DNA of 64,000 nt from Areca catechu (lineage: Eukaryota > Streptophyta > Magnoliopsida > Arecales > Arecaceae): the NCBI GenBank assembly GCA_021397845.1, contig CM038052.1:37122449-37186448 (forward strand), in the 5' to 3' direction. Of this stretch, positions 43,434 to 55,212 are shown piece by piece. The notes under the pieces were generated by a model. That model was not told the origin of the DNA. It saw only the letters and a list, made by a program, of their open reading frames with translations, and ran no database searches. Within the stretch, counting starts at the first letter, position 1. Each line of letters opens with the position of its first letter. Both the position numbers and the translations under genes were made by a program.

Positions 43434-46400
43434 AATGCTCCTGGCTCTAGTCAGACCAGGAAGTATAAGGCTGATCAGTCTTCTGCAGAGTGCTTCTACT
43501 GCAAGAAGAAGGGACACTGGAAGAGGAACTGTCCTCTTTATATTGCGTCCCTTGATCCGAACAGGCCGAGAAAGCAGAAGTCTGCTGAACAAGGTATTTA
43601 TATGATAAAACCTTGTAATTACTTAATTGTTGATACTGCTAACTGGGTATTGGATACTGGTAGTCCAATTTATGTTTGTAATTCGTTACAGGGACTTCAA
43701 GTTAGCAGAAGATTTGAAGATGGAGAACAGTTTCCGAGCATCGGGAATGAAAATCATGTTCCAGTACTGGCGGTCGGAGTCCTGCGTCTTGTCTTTGAGT
43801 CTTGTACTATCGAACTAGTCGACTGTCACTATTGTCATAGTTTCATTATGTGCATAATCTCTGTAGGCCTTTTGGCCAATTGTGGTTTTGAACTATCAAT
43901 AAAGGGAGATTTTTGCAATATTATTTTGAATAACTTTGTGATAATGAAAGCTAGATTAAATAATGGCATATTTGTACTATCAATGCCTGTTAGTGTAATG
44001 TACACTTCTAGCAATTGCCCAAGTTTAGATAATGTCAACGATTTGTATCATTGGCACTGTAGGCTAGGTCATATTAACCAAATAGGATAAACAAGATCCG
44101 AGGAGATGGACTCCTCGAGGTCAGTGATTCTGAATCACTGCCCACTTGTGAATCCCGTTTAGTTGGTAAAATGACCAAGTCACTTTTTTCTAGAAAAGGT
44201 GAACGAGCTACAGAACTTCTAAGTTTAATACATACTGATGTGTGTGGACCGATGATAGTTAGTGATAGAGGAGGATACAAATATTTCATTACTTTTACAG
44301 ACGACTTTTCAAGGTTCGGTTATGTCTTTTTAATGAGACATAAGTCTGAGTCGTTTGAAATGTTCAAACGATACCGTAATGAAGTAGAAAAGCAAACTGG
44401 AAAAAGTATTAAAACCCTTCGATCTGATCGAGGTGGTGAGTACTTATCTAGTGCATTTTTGACATATCTTGAGGAGAATGGAATTCTTTCTCAGTGGACT
44501 CCTCCAGGAACACCGTAGTTGAATGGTGTGTCCGAAAGGAGGAATCGAACCTTGTTGGACATGGTTCGATCTATGATGGGCTTTGCAACTCTGTCGCTAT
44601 CCTTTTAGGGATATGCGCTTTAGACAGCCTGTTATTTATTAAATAATGTTCCTAGTAAGTCTATTGTCTCCACTCCGTATGAGATGTGGAATGGACATAA
44701 ACGCTCAATCTCACACCTTCGGGTCTAGGGTTGTCCGGCTTACGTAAAATGTTTAGACTCAGACAAACTTGGTCCTAGGTCTGATCGGTGTTTATTCATT
44801 AGTTATCCTAAGGAAACCAAAGGGTATTTCTTTTACTTGGAGAATGAACAAAAGGTGTTCGTTGCTCTTAGAGCTATCTTTTTGAAAAAGGAGTTCCTTG
44901 GAGAAGGAACTATAGCCTCTAAGATTGAACTTGATGAAATTCAGCCAATAGAAGAACCTGCACGCTCTAAGGACATCGTAGAACCGGCTGTGATTGAATC
45001 ACACCCAGAACCCATTAGGAGATCTGGTAGAATAACGTGTTAGCCGGACAGATACTACTATTTCTTGGTCCGGGATGGCGATCCCATTGATCTTGATGAG
45101 AACAATGAGGATCCGATCACCTATATGGATGCACTTCAGAGATCTGACTCTGAGGCATGGCTTGGAGCCATGCGATCCGAAATGGAGTCCATGGAAATCA
45201 ACAATGTTTGGACATTGGTTGATCCGCCTGAAGGAATAAAACCCATCGGGTGTAAATGGATCTTCAAGAGGAAAAGGGGCGTAGATGGGAAGGTAGAGAC
45301 CTATAAAGCCCAGCTGGTTGCAAAGGGGTATCGTCAACGATATGGTATCGATTTTGACGAGACTTTCTTCCCTGTGGCAATGCTCAAGTCCATTTGGATC
45401 ATGCTTGCTTTGGCAGCATATTTTGATTATGAGATCTGGCAGATGGATGTCCGAACCGCTTTCCTAAATGGAGAGCTGGAAGAGGAGGTGTATATGATAT
45501 AGCCTGAAGGGTTCACATCCACAGATGAATCAAAAGTATGCAAGTTGCAGAGGTCCATCCATGGACTCAAGCAAGCATCTCAAAGTTGGAACTTACGGTT
45601 TGATAGCTGTATCAAATCGTATGGCTTCATTAGGAACGGAGAAGAACCGTGCATCTATAAATGGGTTAATGGTTCTGTGATTGTATTCCTAGTACTGTAT
45701 GTTGATGACATTCTCTTAATTGGGAATGATGTCGCAGCATTACAAGGAATAAAGGTCTGGTTATCATCTCAGTTCTCCATGAAGGACTTGGGTGAAGCTT
45801 CTTACATACTAGGTATGATGATCTATAGAAATAGATCTAAGATGCTTTTGGGATTGTCCCAGTCTACGTATATTGACACCGTGCTGAAACGGTTCAGCAT
45901 GAAAAATTCCAAGAAAGGCTATCTTCCGATAGGTTCTGGAATTGCTCTTTCCAAGAAAGATTGTGCGACAACTCTTGAGGAAAGAGAGCGCATGAGTAGA
46001 GTACCTTATGCTTCTGCAGTAGGCTCTATCATGTATGCTATGACTTGTACTAGACCAGACATGGCATACTCACTAGGAGTAGTGAGTAGATACCAGTCTG
46101 ACCCAGGTGAGGCGCATTGGAAGGTGGTTAAGTCCATCCTTAAGTATTTGAGAAATACTAAAGATCAATGGCTAATTTATGGAGAACCTGACTTGAAACT
46201 TATGGGGTACTCTGACTCCAGTTTCCAGTCAGATAGAGATGATAGCAGGAGTGTGTCAGGGTTTGTATTTACCCTGAACGGAGGAGCGATCTGCTGGAAA
46301 AGTTCCAAGCAGGCAACTGTTGTAGACTCGGTATGCGAAGCAGAATACATTGCAGCATCAGATGCAGCAAAGGAAGCTGTATGGTTGCGGAAGTTCCTTG

Positions 46401-46685
46401 AAGAGCTAGGGGTGGCACCTTCCCTAGATGGTCCTGTTCTGGTGTACTGTGACAACACTGGAGCCATTGCTCAAGCTAAGGAGCCTAAAGCTCATCACCG
46501 CACCAAGCACATTCTGCGGTGCTACCACCTCGTACGAGAGATCGTGGAACGAGACGACATCAATCTTTTGAAGATCGATGGAAAAGAAAATCTGGCCGAC
46601 CCCTTCACTTAAGCCCTCGGAATAAAAGAGTTCGACTATTGTAAATGGGAAATGGATATTAGATACTCTTCTGATTGGCTTTAGT
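43434..46685 (+). pseudogene. G interior 2 pol (broken)
   Basis: Same order as interior 1. The zinc knuckle is intact here (CFYCKKKGHWKRNC). Protease DTGS, integrase, reverse transcriptase (YVDD about 45698-45709) and RNase H are recognisable. Lesions: a 1-bp deletion near 44085 after HINQ, TAG at 44516, 44606, 44621, 44726 and 45041, TAG at 45500 (shared) and TAA at about 46610. Interior 1 has CAG at the positions matching 44516, 44621 and 45041, and TGG at 44606 and 44726. It is more decayed than interior 1. Confidence 0.9.
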
Positions 46686-46697
46686 ACAAGTGGGAGT

Positions 46698-49083
46698 TGT
46701 TGGGAATTGTATCCCAAAGCCAATCGCCTGGATTATAGGCGGTTGTGCTGAGTATTGTACTTTTTCTTTGAATTAATAAAATATTATTTTTTGGTAGCTC
46801 ATCACATATTGTATTTCCCTGAAATGAACTCTTTCCATGTGATGAAGTCGTTAGGACTACACTGACTTCGATACAAAGAGGATGTATCGAGTGGTCCTTA
46901 AACCTTGTTCACAACCAAAGGATATATTGTACTGGACAGCAATATATCAAGTATAGGTTGTTGTAGTTCACATCGTTTGGTTGTCCTCTTGACCAAATGA
47001 GTGTGGTGACACTGATATGATCTACAAGTGGGATATGTGATATCTCATTGAACGTGACTCCGTGTAGCCCCTTTCTGTCAAAGGAAAACTCACGATTGGA
47101 TATGGGTATATGTGTCCCTCCGACCTGAGGTCATCACGGTAGCTTGCAAGCAACACCCTGTGCTTTGGTGCCGGACTACCCGGATTTTTAATCCGGTGAT
47201 GGAAGGTTTCTGGGTACAGGCAAGTACTTGTGGAGCAGTGATGGACCAAGATGGAATTGACCTGTCCAAACAGTTTGGATTGAATGTCTCGCAGTATCTC
47301 AATTTAGCAAATCCTCGGTCGGGGTAGCCATAGTGAAGATTCACTGGGCTTGCGAGGTTGAGACACGTAGTGGAGTGACTCAGTCCGGGTTGGCAGCTCA
47401 ATCTCAGTCGTCCTGAGCATTAGAGATCAAAGGGATGAATTATACGGTAACCATATGCCAGAGGGTCGATAGTTTGCTCCTGCATCTTTGACCTATCCGG
47501 ACGCCGGGACCCATTGCTAGATGGTTTCCTGTGCTGGTACTGGAATTGTTCCAGTGCTACCATTTAGGTTCGAACCTATGAGGTCACACGCCACAGAGGA
47601 TAACTCTCTGATCCGGATACCGATTACGATTGGGAATCATCTCGGTTTTATGGTCACGGTATTTTTGAGTACTCTTTTTCCTATCTTTCCCTTGTCTGCG
47701 TCAACCGAAAATTGTTCTGGGCTAACCAGGACTGCGCCGGGATTTTTCTGAATCAGTTTTGAACTAATTCGGAGCTCATTTCGGCCTTCAATTGGTTGTG
47801 AACCAATTTTAATCCCTTGAACCAATTTTATTGGGTTTGGAATATTCCTGAACCGATTCAATTGGATTGAACCACTAGGTTTTGAATGGGATTGGACCAA
47901 TTTATTGAATCGGCATTTTCTTTTTACCGCTTGACCATTTTACACGGTGTTTTGCTGGAAGGAATTCCATTCGTTGGAGGCCAAACGACAGCGTCTCTTC
48001 TTCTCCTCCCTCCCTCTTGTTTATTACTGGTTTAATCCCTGTTTTATGGCTTGGTTAATGGATTTAACAACAGCCTCTTCTTTTCCCAGCTTATTCCTCC
48101 TCCCTGCGGCCTTTATAAACAACTTCCAGCACCCCTGTTTCAGCTGTATATACAGTCATTGTGTGTACTTTTGTTTCACCGTGTGAGGGGCTGAAAAATG
48201 TTAGAGCTGGTTCTTCCCTTGGAGAGTTTTATTCATTCATTCCACCGGGGTTTTGAGGGCTGGGTTTGGTTGAGTAATTGGGAGAGAAACTCATCTTAAT
48301 TCCCTGTTGTTCGTTGTGCTCAATTGGTGGAAGAAAGAAGCTCTGTTTTGGTGAAAACAAAAATCAGAACTTGGAGTTCTATTTCTTCCTTCCTCCCTCC
48401 CACCGTTCCATAGTTTTCGGTGACTAGCATCACGTGAGAGGCTGGATCAGAGGAGCCCCAGGCATGTCTCCCCTCTAGAGGGTGTTCGCTTGAGCACCTG
48501 GGAGCCGGTTGATCATCCATTGCTACTGGTTTTTGCTCTGTTTTTCAGGTTGCAGAAATTCCTGTTGCAGAATTTTGAAGAGAGGAAGAATCAATCCAAA
48601 CGACGTTGGATGATCGATCCATTTGCACTCCCTTGAAGGAAGAACAAGCAAGAAGTTCCCTTGCTTTTGGTGCTGGAAGTGAGACCAAGAAGTTGGCCAT
48701 TTTGTTTTGCTTTGCTGCTATTTTTGGAGGAAAAGAGAAGACCATTTCAACGTGCTGGAAGAAGAAGAAGACATGAATAAATTTATTCCTGTTATCCCAG
48801 CAATTCTAGCAGATATCCTAGGGTTATTCCAGCAGGAATAAGGTAATTATTTCTAGTTTTATTTTTCATGCATGCCTAGATCTAGGTTTATATAATTATT
48901 TATAAATATTACATGCCCTTGTTCATGCCTAGTTTTGCCTATACATGCATCCGGAATATGTTTGATCCTGTACGGAGTAGGTAGTTTCCGCTGTTATTTT
49001 AAAATAGTTTTAAAATACATACCTGCTCCCTGCTGTTGCATGCTTAGTGTAGACAGCTGCAATACCCGCGCAGTTTTCTTTCA
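46698..49083 (+). repeat. G LTR 3
   Basis: 2386 bp, TGTTGGGAATTGTATCCC...GTTTTCTTTCA, preceded by AAGTGGGAGT and followed by the GCGAT duplication at 49084-49088. Confidence 0.93.
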
Positions 49084-49088
49084 GCGAT

Positions 49089-49319
49089 GTCTCTCTGTGA
49101 AGGTGAGTCCCCAGTCCTAGAGTATCCATGTTTCCCATCCTCCATCCCATGTTTCTCCACCAAGAAAATTGAAAACCAAACGAGTTTGGTTGCTTTAGGG
49201 CTTAGTATCAGTTCACCCTAGTCCCGGGAGGCTTCTTAGCCCTCCCACGGTCCTAGTTTGTTTTGGTTTTCCCCTGTTTTCCCAATAAATCAGGTTTCGT
49301 CGCCAATTGTCCCGCATCA
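49089..49319 (+). repeat. F1 second LTR, right segment
   Basis: Continues the LTR from GTCTCTCTGTGAAGGTGAGT (compare 29190 onward) to GTCCCGCATCA. AATAAA at 49284-49289. Followed by the TATTA duplication. Confidence 0.88.
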
Positions 49320-49324
49320 TATTA

Positions 49325-50253
49325 TATTTGTTACGACTAATGAAGCTCTTTGTAGAGAATCTGCTAACTTAATGTAGGGAGAATTTGAAATGATCCTAAT
49401 GGGTAAACTTAACTACTTCCTTGGACTTCAAGTAAAGCAAACAAAGGAAGGAATCTTCATCAACCAAGCCAAGTATACCAAGGAAATAATCAAAAAGTTT
49501 GGTATGGAGACAAGCAAACAAATGAATACACCCATGAGCCCATCTTATAGATTGGACAAAGATGATAATGGTTCCAACATTGACCAAAAGCTTTATAAAG
49601 GTATGATCGGATCCTTGTTATATTTGACTGCAAGTAGACCTGATATCTTGTATAGTGTATGTGTATGTACTAGATTCCAATCTAATCCTAAAGAATCACA
49701 TATGCTTGCTGTTAAAAGAATTATCAGATATTTGAAAGGTACAAGAAATCTAGGTCTTTGGTTTTCAAAACATTTATCATTAAATTTAATTAGATTTTCG
49801 AATGCTGATTATGCTGGTTGTAGAAATGATAGAAAAAGTACTAGCGGCACATGCCAATTTTTAGTATTGAATTTAATCTCATGGCACTGTAAGAAACAAA
49901 ACTCGGTAGCACTTTTTACTACTGAGGCAGAGTATGTTGCTGCAGGGAGTTGTTGTGCACAAGTGTCATGGATTAAACAACAACTAGAAGACTTTGATGT
50001 TATACAATCTAAAATTCTAATCAAGTGTGATAACACAAGTGTTATAAATTTGACAAAAAATCCCATTCAACATTCTAGAACTAAGCATATAGAAATTAGA
50101 CACCATTTTATTAGAGATCATGTTTTAAATGGTGATATTGAACTGGAATTTATCCCAACTGAGAACCAATTAGCTGACATTCTTACTAAGCCACTGAATC
50201 AGGATAGATTTGAATTGCTTAGAAGAGAATTAGGTCTTTGTGATCCTTTCTAG
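49325..50253 (+). pseudogene. Element E reverse transcriptase C-terminal half and RNase H
   Basis: Resumes directly after the F1 duplication: GKLNYFLGLQVKQ, KYTKEIIKKFGMETSK, GSLLYLTASRPDILYSV, then RNase H with FSNADYAGCRNDRKSTSGT and FTTEAEYVAAGSC, and the terminal LADILTKPLNQDRFELLR. One TAG near 49375; the remaining 287 codons from 49390 are open to the natural TAG at 50251-50253. It is the best-preserved part of E. Confidence 0.9.
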
Positions 50254-50745
50254 ATTTTCCTAACCTAATTTCCTTCAAAATTAAGAAAAAATTATCTAGA
50301 AAACCTCTTACAACTATTCAAGATTTTTGAACAACTTTTCTTAAGATTTCACTGAATTAATTTCAAGTTTTGAATCATTTCAACTTTTGTGGAAAGTTTC
50401 TATTCAAGTCGACTCGAGCAATTTTGCTCTAGTTGAGCCGGCTTGAATCTTTGATTTTTCTACTCTTTCTTTGGTCGAGCCGACTAGGTCAATTTAGGGT
50501 TTGCCTAGCCGACTCAAATTTCTGTTCGTTCTAAGTTTGCTCTAGTCGAGCCGACTCGGATGATTTTAGGGCAAAGCGAGCTGACTTGGATGTCAGGAAA
50601 ATGCTTTCTTAATAGAGCTGAGTAACTTTTTCTTCTTATACTTTCTTTTTCACTCTAAACTCTATCATTCTACTTAGAACTTTCACCATTCCTCCAAAAA
50701 ACCTTTTCCTGAAGCCTTGATTTCATTTTTTATGCCAAAGCTGCA
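50254..50745 (+). other. Element E spacer between pol and the second ORF
   Basis: Non-coding. Holds another cluster of GAGCCGACTC-like motifs (about 50404-50595), the same motif as in the LTRs. Confidence 0.6.
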
Positions 50746-52650
50746 ATGGCTCCCATAACGGCTGTGGGAAAAAGATCTAAATGGATGGCACCCTTTGCTA
50801 AGATAGAAAGAAGAACAAAGAGTCTGCAGGAAGAGCCGACTCGGGCAATAGAAGAAGAAGAAGAAGAAAGAGAACCAATGGCCACATGTCCATCCCCGAT
50901 ATAGGTAGTCTTTATGTCAAATAGACCTGTGACTGGCGGCAGGAGAATTCTATTCAATTTTCTAGAAGAGATTGGTTTGAAAATTGGAAATCTAATTGTA
51001 ACACAAGGTTGGGTTTATTTTTCTTCATTAAATATCTCCACCTATCCTTCACTTGTGAGATCATTTTATGAAAACCTCATATTAGAGCCCAATCACATTG
51101 AATCAACTGTGAAAGGAAAGAGGGTTGTAGTAACTGAAGAGAGATTGAGCAGTTTACTAGAAATGCTTGCTAATGGAATCAAGCATCTAATTTTAAAAGA
51201 CAGAGAAAAGGCTTTGCAAACAATTTTTGGCTGAGAAGATGTTGGTGGAATAGGTACTGTGATGGCCAATACATTGTCATTGGAAATGAGGTTACTACAT
51301 AATTTTATAAGTAGGATATATCTCCCAAGAACAGGGAGATTTGATTGGGTCAGTGAAAGAGACTTGAGCCTTATGGAAAATATTATTCAAGGAGAGTCAG
51401 TTAATCTACCCTTCATAATGATCATGCAGATGAAAGAGGCAGTCCGAAAGGTAAAAGCTTGTCTTCCTTATGGAATGGTCTTAACCTTGTTATTTCAAAC
51501 CTCAAGAATAAACCTTGAAGGAGAAGTTGGTAAGCCCCTGCACCATACAAATACATACACCTCCAAGTCATTATTTAGAATGGGCTATGTTTGTCCTGAA
51601 AGAGTATGGAGGAAAAAGGGGACAGATGAAAGAGCATTTGTAGCTAGCAGTAGTAGTTCTGAAAGTAGCAGTGAAGAAATTCCAAGGGAAATCTCCACTG
51701 CAGCACCAGCAGCACCTAAGAAAACTGTTCCAAGCTCAGAGCAGATATTTGACATTCCCATTACTGAGTTTGGCACTCCTGAGCCAGTTGGAACTAAGTT
51801 CACTACTGCGAAGACTGAGCATGTTGATTCACCAATGTCTCCACCATTACCAGACTCCACAACTGTTCTTGCCGTATCTTCAGTTGATACATTAGTTTTA
51901 CAGACTTTTATCTCTCAGCAGTTGAGCACTCTATCTGACACACTCACTTGCACTCTATCAAATATGTTTAGTGAGCTTCGCCAGTCAGTAGAGACAAGGC
52001 TAGACCAGTTTGGAGGGTAAATAAGAGACCTGTGCAGTAGAGTGGACATTCTTGAGACCTCCAAAAGTGTATCACAGCCTGATATTCAACCCATTCTTGA
52101 ATTGGTTTCATCGAGTTCTGAATCCATTAAAAACTCTGTCAACCATACACTTGAAGCATTCAGAACTGAATTGAATGATCTTAGATTTAAAATGGGTTCA
52201 GTGGAAGAAGGAAGAAGAATGGAAGAAGACGATACTAAGGGCATTGGAATCTTGAGAGCAGAATTTAGAAGATTAAGAGGATCAGCTGAAACCTTTGCCA
52301 ATGTACAAGCAGCTAAGTTGGTTGCCTTAAATGTTGAGGTGAAGAAGACTAGTGAGGAGATGGAATAGATTCAAATTCTACTTGAACAGCTGAGAACAAC
52401 AATCATTGCATCTTTTCCCTCTCCAAAGCCTAGACCTTCTCCCATTCCTACTCTTAGGACACTGTCCACTCCCTTTGCTGGTCAATCTACACATCCTAGA
52501 TAGCCAGATCCACACCTTAGGCCTCAGGGATCTCATCCTGCTCCTATACCTTCTGATGTACTTGATGCAGATCCTATAACATCTATGCCTCCTGGCATTA
52601 AGATACCTAGACATTCCACTAGCACCAGATTAAACATAAACAGTGATTGA
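50746..52650 (+). pseudogene. Element E second ORF (SIRE ORF2 / env-like position), five internal stops
   Basis: One frame from ATG 50746 (MAPITAVGKRSKW) to TGA 52648-52650, 634 codons, broken only by TAG 50902, TGA 51232, TAA 52018, TAG 52366 and TAG 52501; no frameshift is needed. The N-terminal half (LVRSFYENLILEPNHIES, LSLEMRLLHNFISRIYLPR, MVLTLLFQTSRINLEGE) resembles what databases call putative plant transposon protein. A Ser/Glu-rich stretch, a predicted coiled coil (about 52040-52400) and a Pro-rich tail follow. SIRE elements carry an ORF here that has been called env-like; I see no signal peptide or clear membrane segment, so that label is unproven. Confidence 0.75.
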
Positions 52651-53454
52651 TTGTACTTTCTTTCATGTTTTATACCTTGTATTGAATATTCTAAATGAAA
52701 TGAAAATTATTTTGGCATTTGGTAGCACTGTCTTGAATTATTTTAATCTTATGCAATATTTACAATGCTAATGTGATGAATTTTAATTAGAATATCCAAA
52801 TGAATTTGAGAAAGTGAAATTATCTCAAACAAATATTAAAAACTTTCTCATTCTATTTCAAAAATTGAGCTTTATTGTAAATACCTTTTTGATTGTTTGA
52901 CAAAAAAGGGGAGAACTTTGAGTTGACATGAAAAATTTGAGCTGATAGGAGAACTTTGAGCTTACTTGAAAAAATCTACAACTGGTTTCATGCATTGGAA
53001 AATATTCAAAAAAAGGGAGAATGTTCATAAAGTGCATGAAAACAATGAAAAAGAGGGAGCATACAAGTGATTGTGATTAAATGAGCCTACTTGTTTCAAA
53101 ATTTTAAAACCTATAGAAAGGGGAAAAAATTTATTGAAAACAAATGGCTTTTGCTCAAAACCTATATTTTGCTCTGATTGCTCTAAAATTAGCTTTAATT
53201 CTTTCAATTTTAAACTATGGTACTTCATGTTTGTGCTAGTTCTAATACTCTGAAGCATACAAAGCTTAATACTTTGATACACACTAAAGCACTAACATTG
53301 ACACAGTATAGTTTCCTTATAAGAGCTCTGAGATTTATTTGCAAATATATTTAGCTCTAATACATGTGTATACTTAATTTCAAATATTGTTATACATGTA
53401 ATCATAAAGAATTTTTCATGCCCAATGTTTTGTCATCATCAAAAAGGGGAAGAT
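52651..53454 (+). other. Element E 3' untranslated region and polypurine tract
   Basis: AT-rich non-coding DNA. AAAAAGGGGAAGATTA (about 53441-53456) abuts the 3' LTR and is the characteristic SIRE-type purine tract. Confidence 0.75.
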
Positions 53455-55212
53455 TATTGACCCCATAAGTGATTTTGATGATAACTAAACATTGGTGCAT
53501 GCATTTGTTTTCCTAACAACTCTTCAAGTGGTTTACAAGTTTTTGTAGGATGAATTCTTTATTCAAATCTCAACTCCTACATTTTTATTTCTTGTTTTAA
53601 GTTATGTTGTAATTGAATATTGAAAAGAAGAACCCAAAGGAAAAATTAAGAAAGATCATAAAATTGGGTTACTTCTAAATGCGTTTCAAGGTTTTAGTTT
53701 CTTAGAAACTTGTTGGAATTGAAGACATCTTGAAGCTTGAAGACTTGCTGAATGAAATCTGGAGAAAGACTGAGAAAAATCACTAAAACATTCATCCGAG
53801 CTGACTCGAAGAGAAGAGAGCCGACTTTGGCACAAGGCATGCATGAGATTTCTGGCGCACATAGATCCGAGCCGACTCTAAGGGACCCGAGCCGACTCGT
53901 CCAAAGTAATAATTATTGAATCAGACAGGCGAGTCGACCCAAGGGGAGTCCGAGCTGACTCTATCATATTATCAGATATCCGAGCCAACTCTTCAAAAGA
54001 TCGAGCCGACTCCTCTAGAGTCCAGAAAATATGTTTTGAGGACAACAACCATCCGAGTCGACTAGAATGGAAGTTAGCCGACTCGACCAGACTAACATGT
54101 TAAAGGCCTGAGGATATGAGTCGACTGGAATCAAGACGAGCCGACTCTTACAGAGTAAGAAATCAGGACACCGTGCAAGCGAGCCGACAGGATTGAAGAG
54201 AGTCGACTCAACCATAACAACTCTGAGGATCCGAGCCAACTTGAGTGGTCAGAGTCGACTCGAATGTCGATTTCAGACTTGCATCGGCTAGTTCCAGAAC
54301 TCAGATTTTGAACCCAAAAAGTGCTCCAATGGTCAAATGTCACATCCCAATGATCTACAATGACTTAAACTGCCTTGGAATGATGGAAGGCTATATATTT
54401 AAAGGATTTGAACTATTTGAGAGAGAGTTTTTGAAAGAGAGAGTGAATGCATTATTGAATATCTAACCTACCAACAAAGAAGAGAGCACTAAGAACATTC
54501 AAGATAGCCTTCAAGTCTTTACCAACTCTTATATGAAGTTTGAAGCACTTAGTAAAGAAGCAAAAGAAGCCATTAAAGTATATTGAAGTGAATTCAAGTG
54601 GGCTTCTCTTGAGCTGCATCGACAACCACTCGACAAAAATTTGTTTGTCATTTTGTTATTTTTCTTTTCAGTTCATTTTTGAATTGTTGGGTTATTGGTG
54701 AGCCCGATTGAAAAACCAAATAGGTTCTTGGTGAGCCTTTGTTGAAAATCAAGTGTTGGGTTCTTGGTGATCCTGGTAAAACCAAGTTGGGTTATTGGTG
54801 AGCCCAGTTGAAAAACCAAATAGGTTTTTGGTGAGCCTTTGTTGAAAACCAAGTGTTGGGTTCTTGGTAATCCTGGTAAAACCAAGTTGGGTTTTTTTAG
54901 TGATTCCGAAAAAACCAAAGTGTTGAGGTTTGGATTGTGAGCATGTGAAAACAATCTGACTATATTCCGATGGAGGATATAGTGAAAATCCCAAGTGGTA
55001 ATCTTGGATAGTGGACGTAGGAGCTGGGTTGCTCTGAACCACTATAATTGTTGTGTGTTTGTATTGTGCTTCTTTGATTTGATTTAGCTTCCATGGTTAA
55101 TTATTTTGTCACAGCACTTAACACCTTAAAAGGAATTTCAAATAGCACATAATTGCATAAATTTTTTTAATTCTCAATTCACCTCCCTCTTGGAAAAGCC
55201 ACCTGGGCAACA
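53455..55212 (+). repeat. Element E 3' LTR
   Basis: 1758 bp, starting TATTGACCCC (the TG start mutated to TA) and ending GGGCAACA, followed by GCTTA. Includes the GAGCCGACTC-like cluster (about 53795-54265), TATATATTTAAAGG near 54392 and the 100-bp tandem units (about 54691-54890). Confidence 0.92.

Larger units (their letters stand above)
30842..49083 (+). mobile_element. Array G: tandem copia element, LTR-interior-LTR-interior-LTR
   Basis: Three LTRs (30842-33227, 38769-41155, 46698-49083; 2386, 2387 and 2386 bp) alternate with two interiors (33228-38768 and 41156-46697, 5541 and 5542 bp). Only the outer ends carry a target duplication: GCGAC at 30837-30841 and GCGAT at 49084-49088. That fits one insertion followed by unequal LTR recombination. 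Each interior has PBS, long leader, gag, protease, integrase, reverse transcriptase, RNase H and a purine tract. The domain order (integrase before reverse transcriptase) marks it as Ty1/copia; I do not assign a lineage. Confidence 0.93.
27851..49319 (+). mobile_element. Element F1: LTR-dominated non-autonomous element, second LTR split by G
   Basis: Starts TGATGGGGATC and ends GTCCCGCATCA, with the duplication TATTA at 27846-27850 and 49320-49324. The first LTR is 27851-29425, the interior 29426-29509 (84 bp), and the second LTR 29510-30841 plus 49089-49319. Without G the element is about 3.22 kb and over 97% LTR. There is no room for gag or pol. Two more copies (F2, F3) are in the window. 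The tiny interior recalls TRIM elements, but their LTRs are usually a few hundred bases at most; here they are about 1.57 kb. Confidence 0.9.
21996..55212 (+). mobile_element. Element E: SIRE-like Ty1/copia element carrying F1 and G
   Basis: LTRs at 21996-23774 and 53455-55212 with the duplication GCTTA (21991-21995 and 55213-55217). The PBS ATTGGTATCAGAG follows the 5' LTR, and AAAAAGGGGAAGATTA precedes the 3' LTR, the arrangement seen in SIRE/Maximus elements. Between them are gag, protease, integrase, reverse transcriptase, RNase H and a second ORF after pol, also typical of SIRE. F1 (27851-49319) splits the reverse transcriptase. Without F1 the element would be about 11.7 kb. All frames carry stops or shifts. 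Confidence 0.9.
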
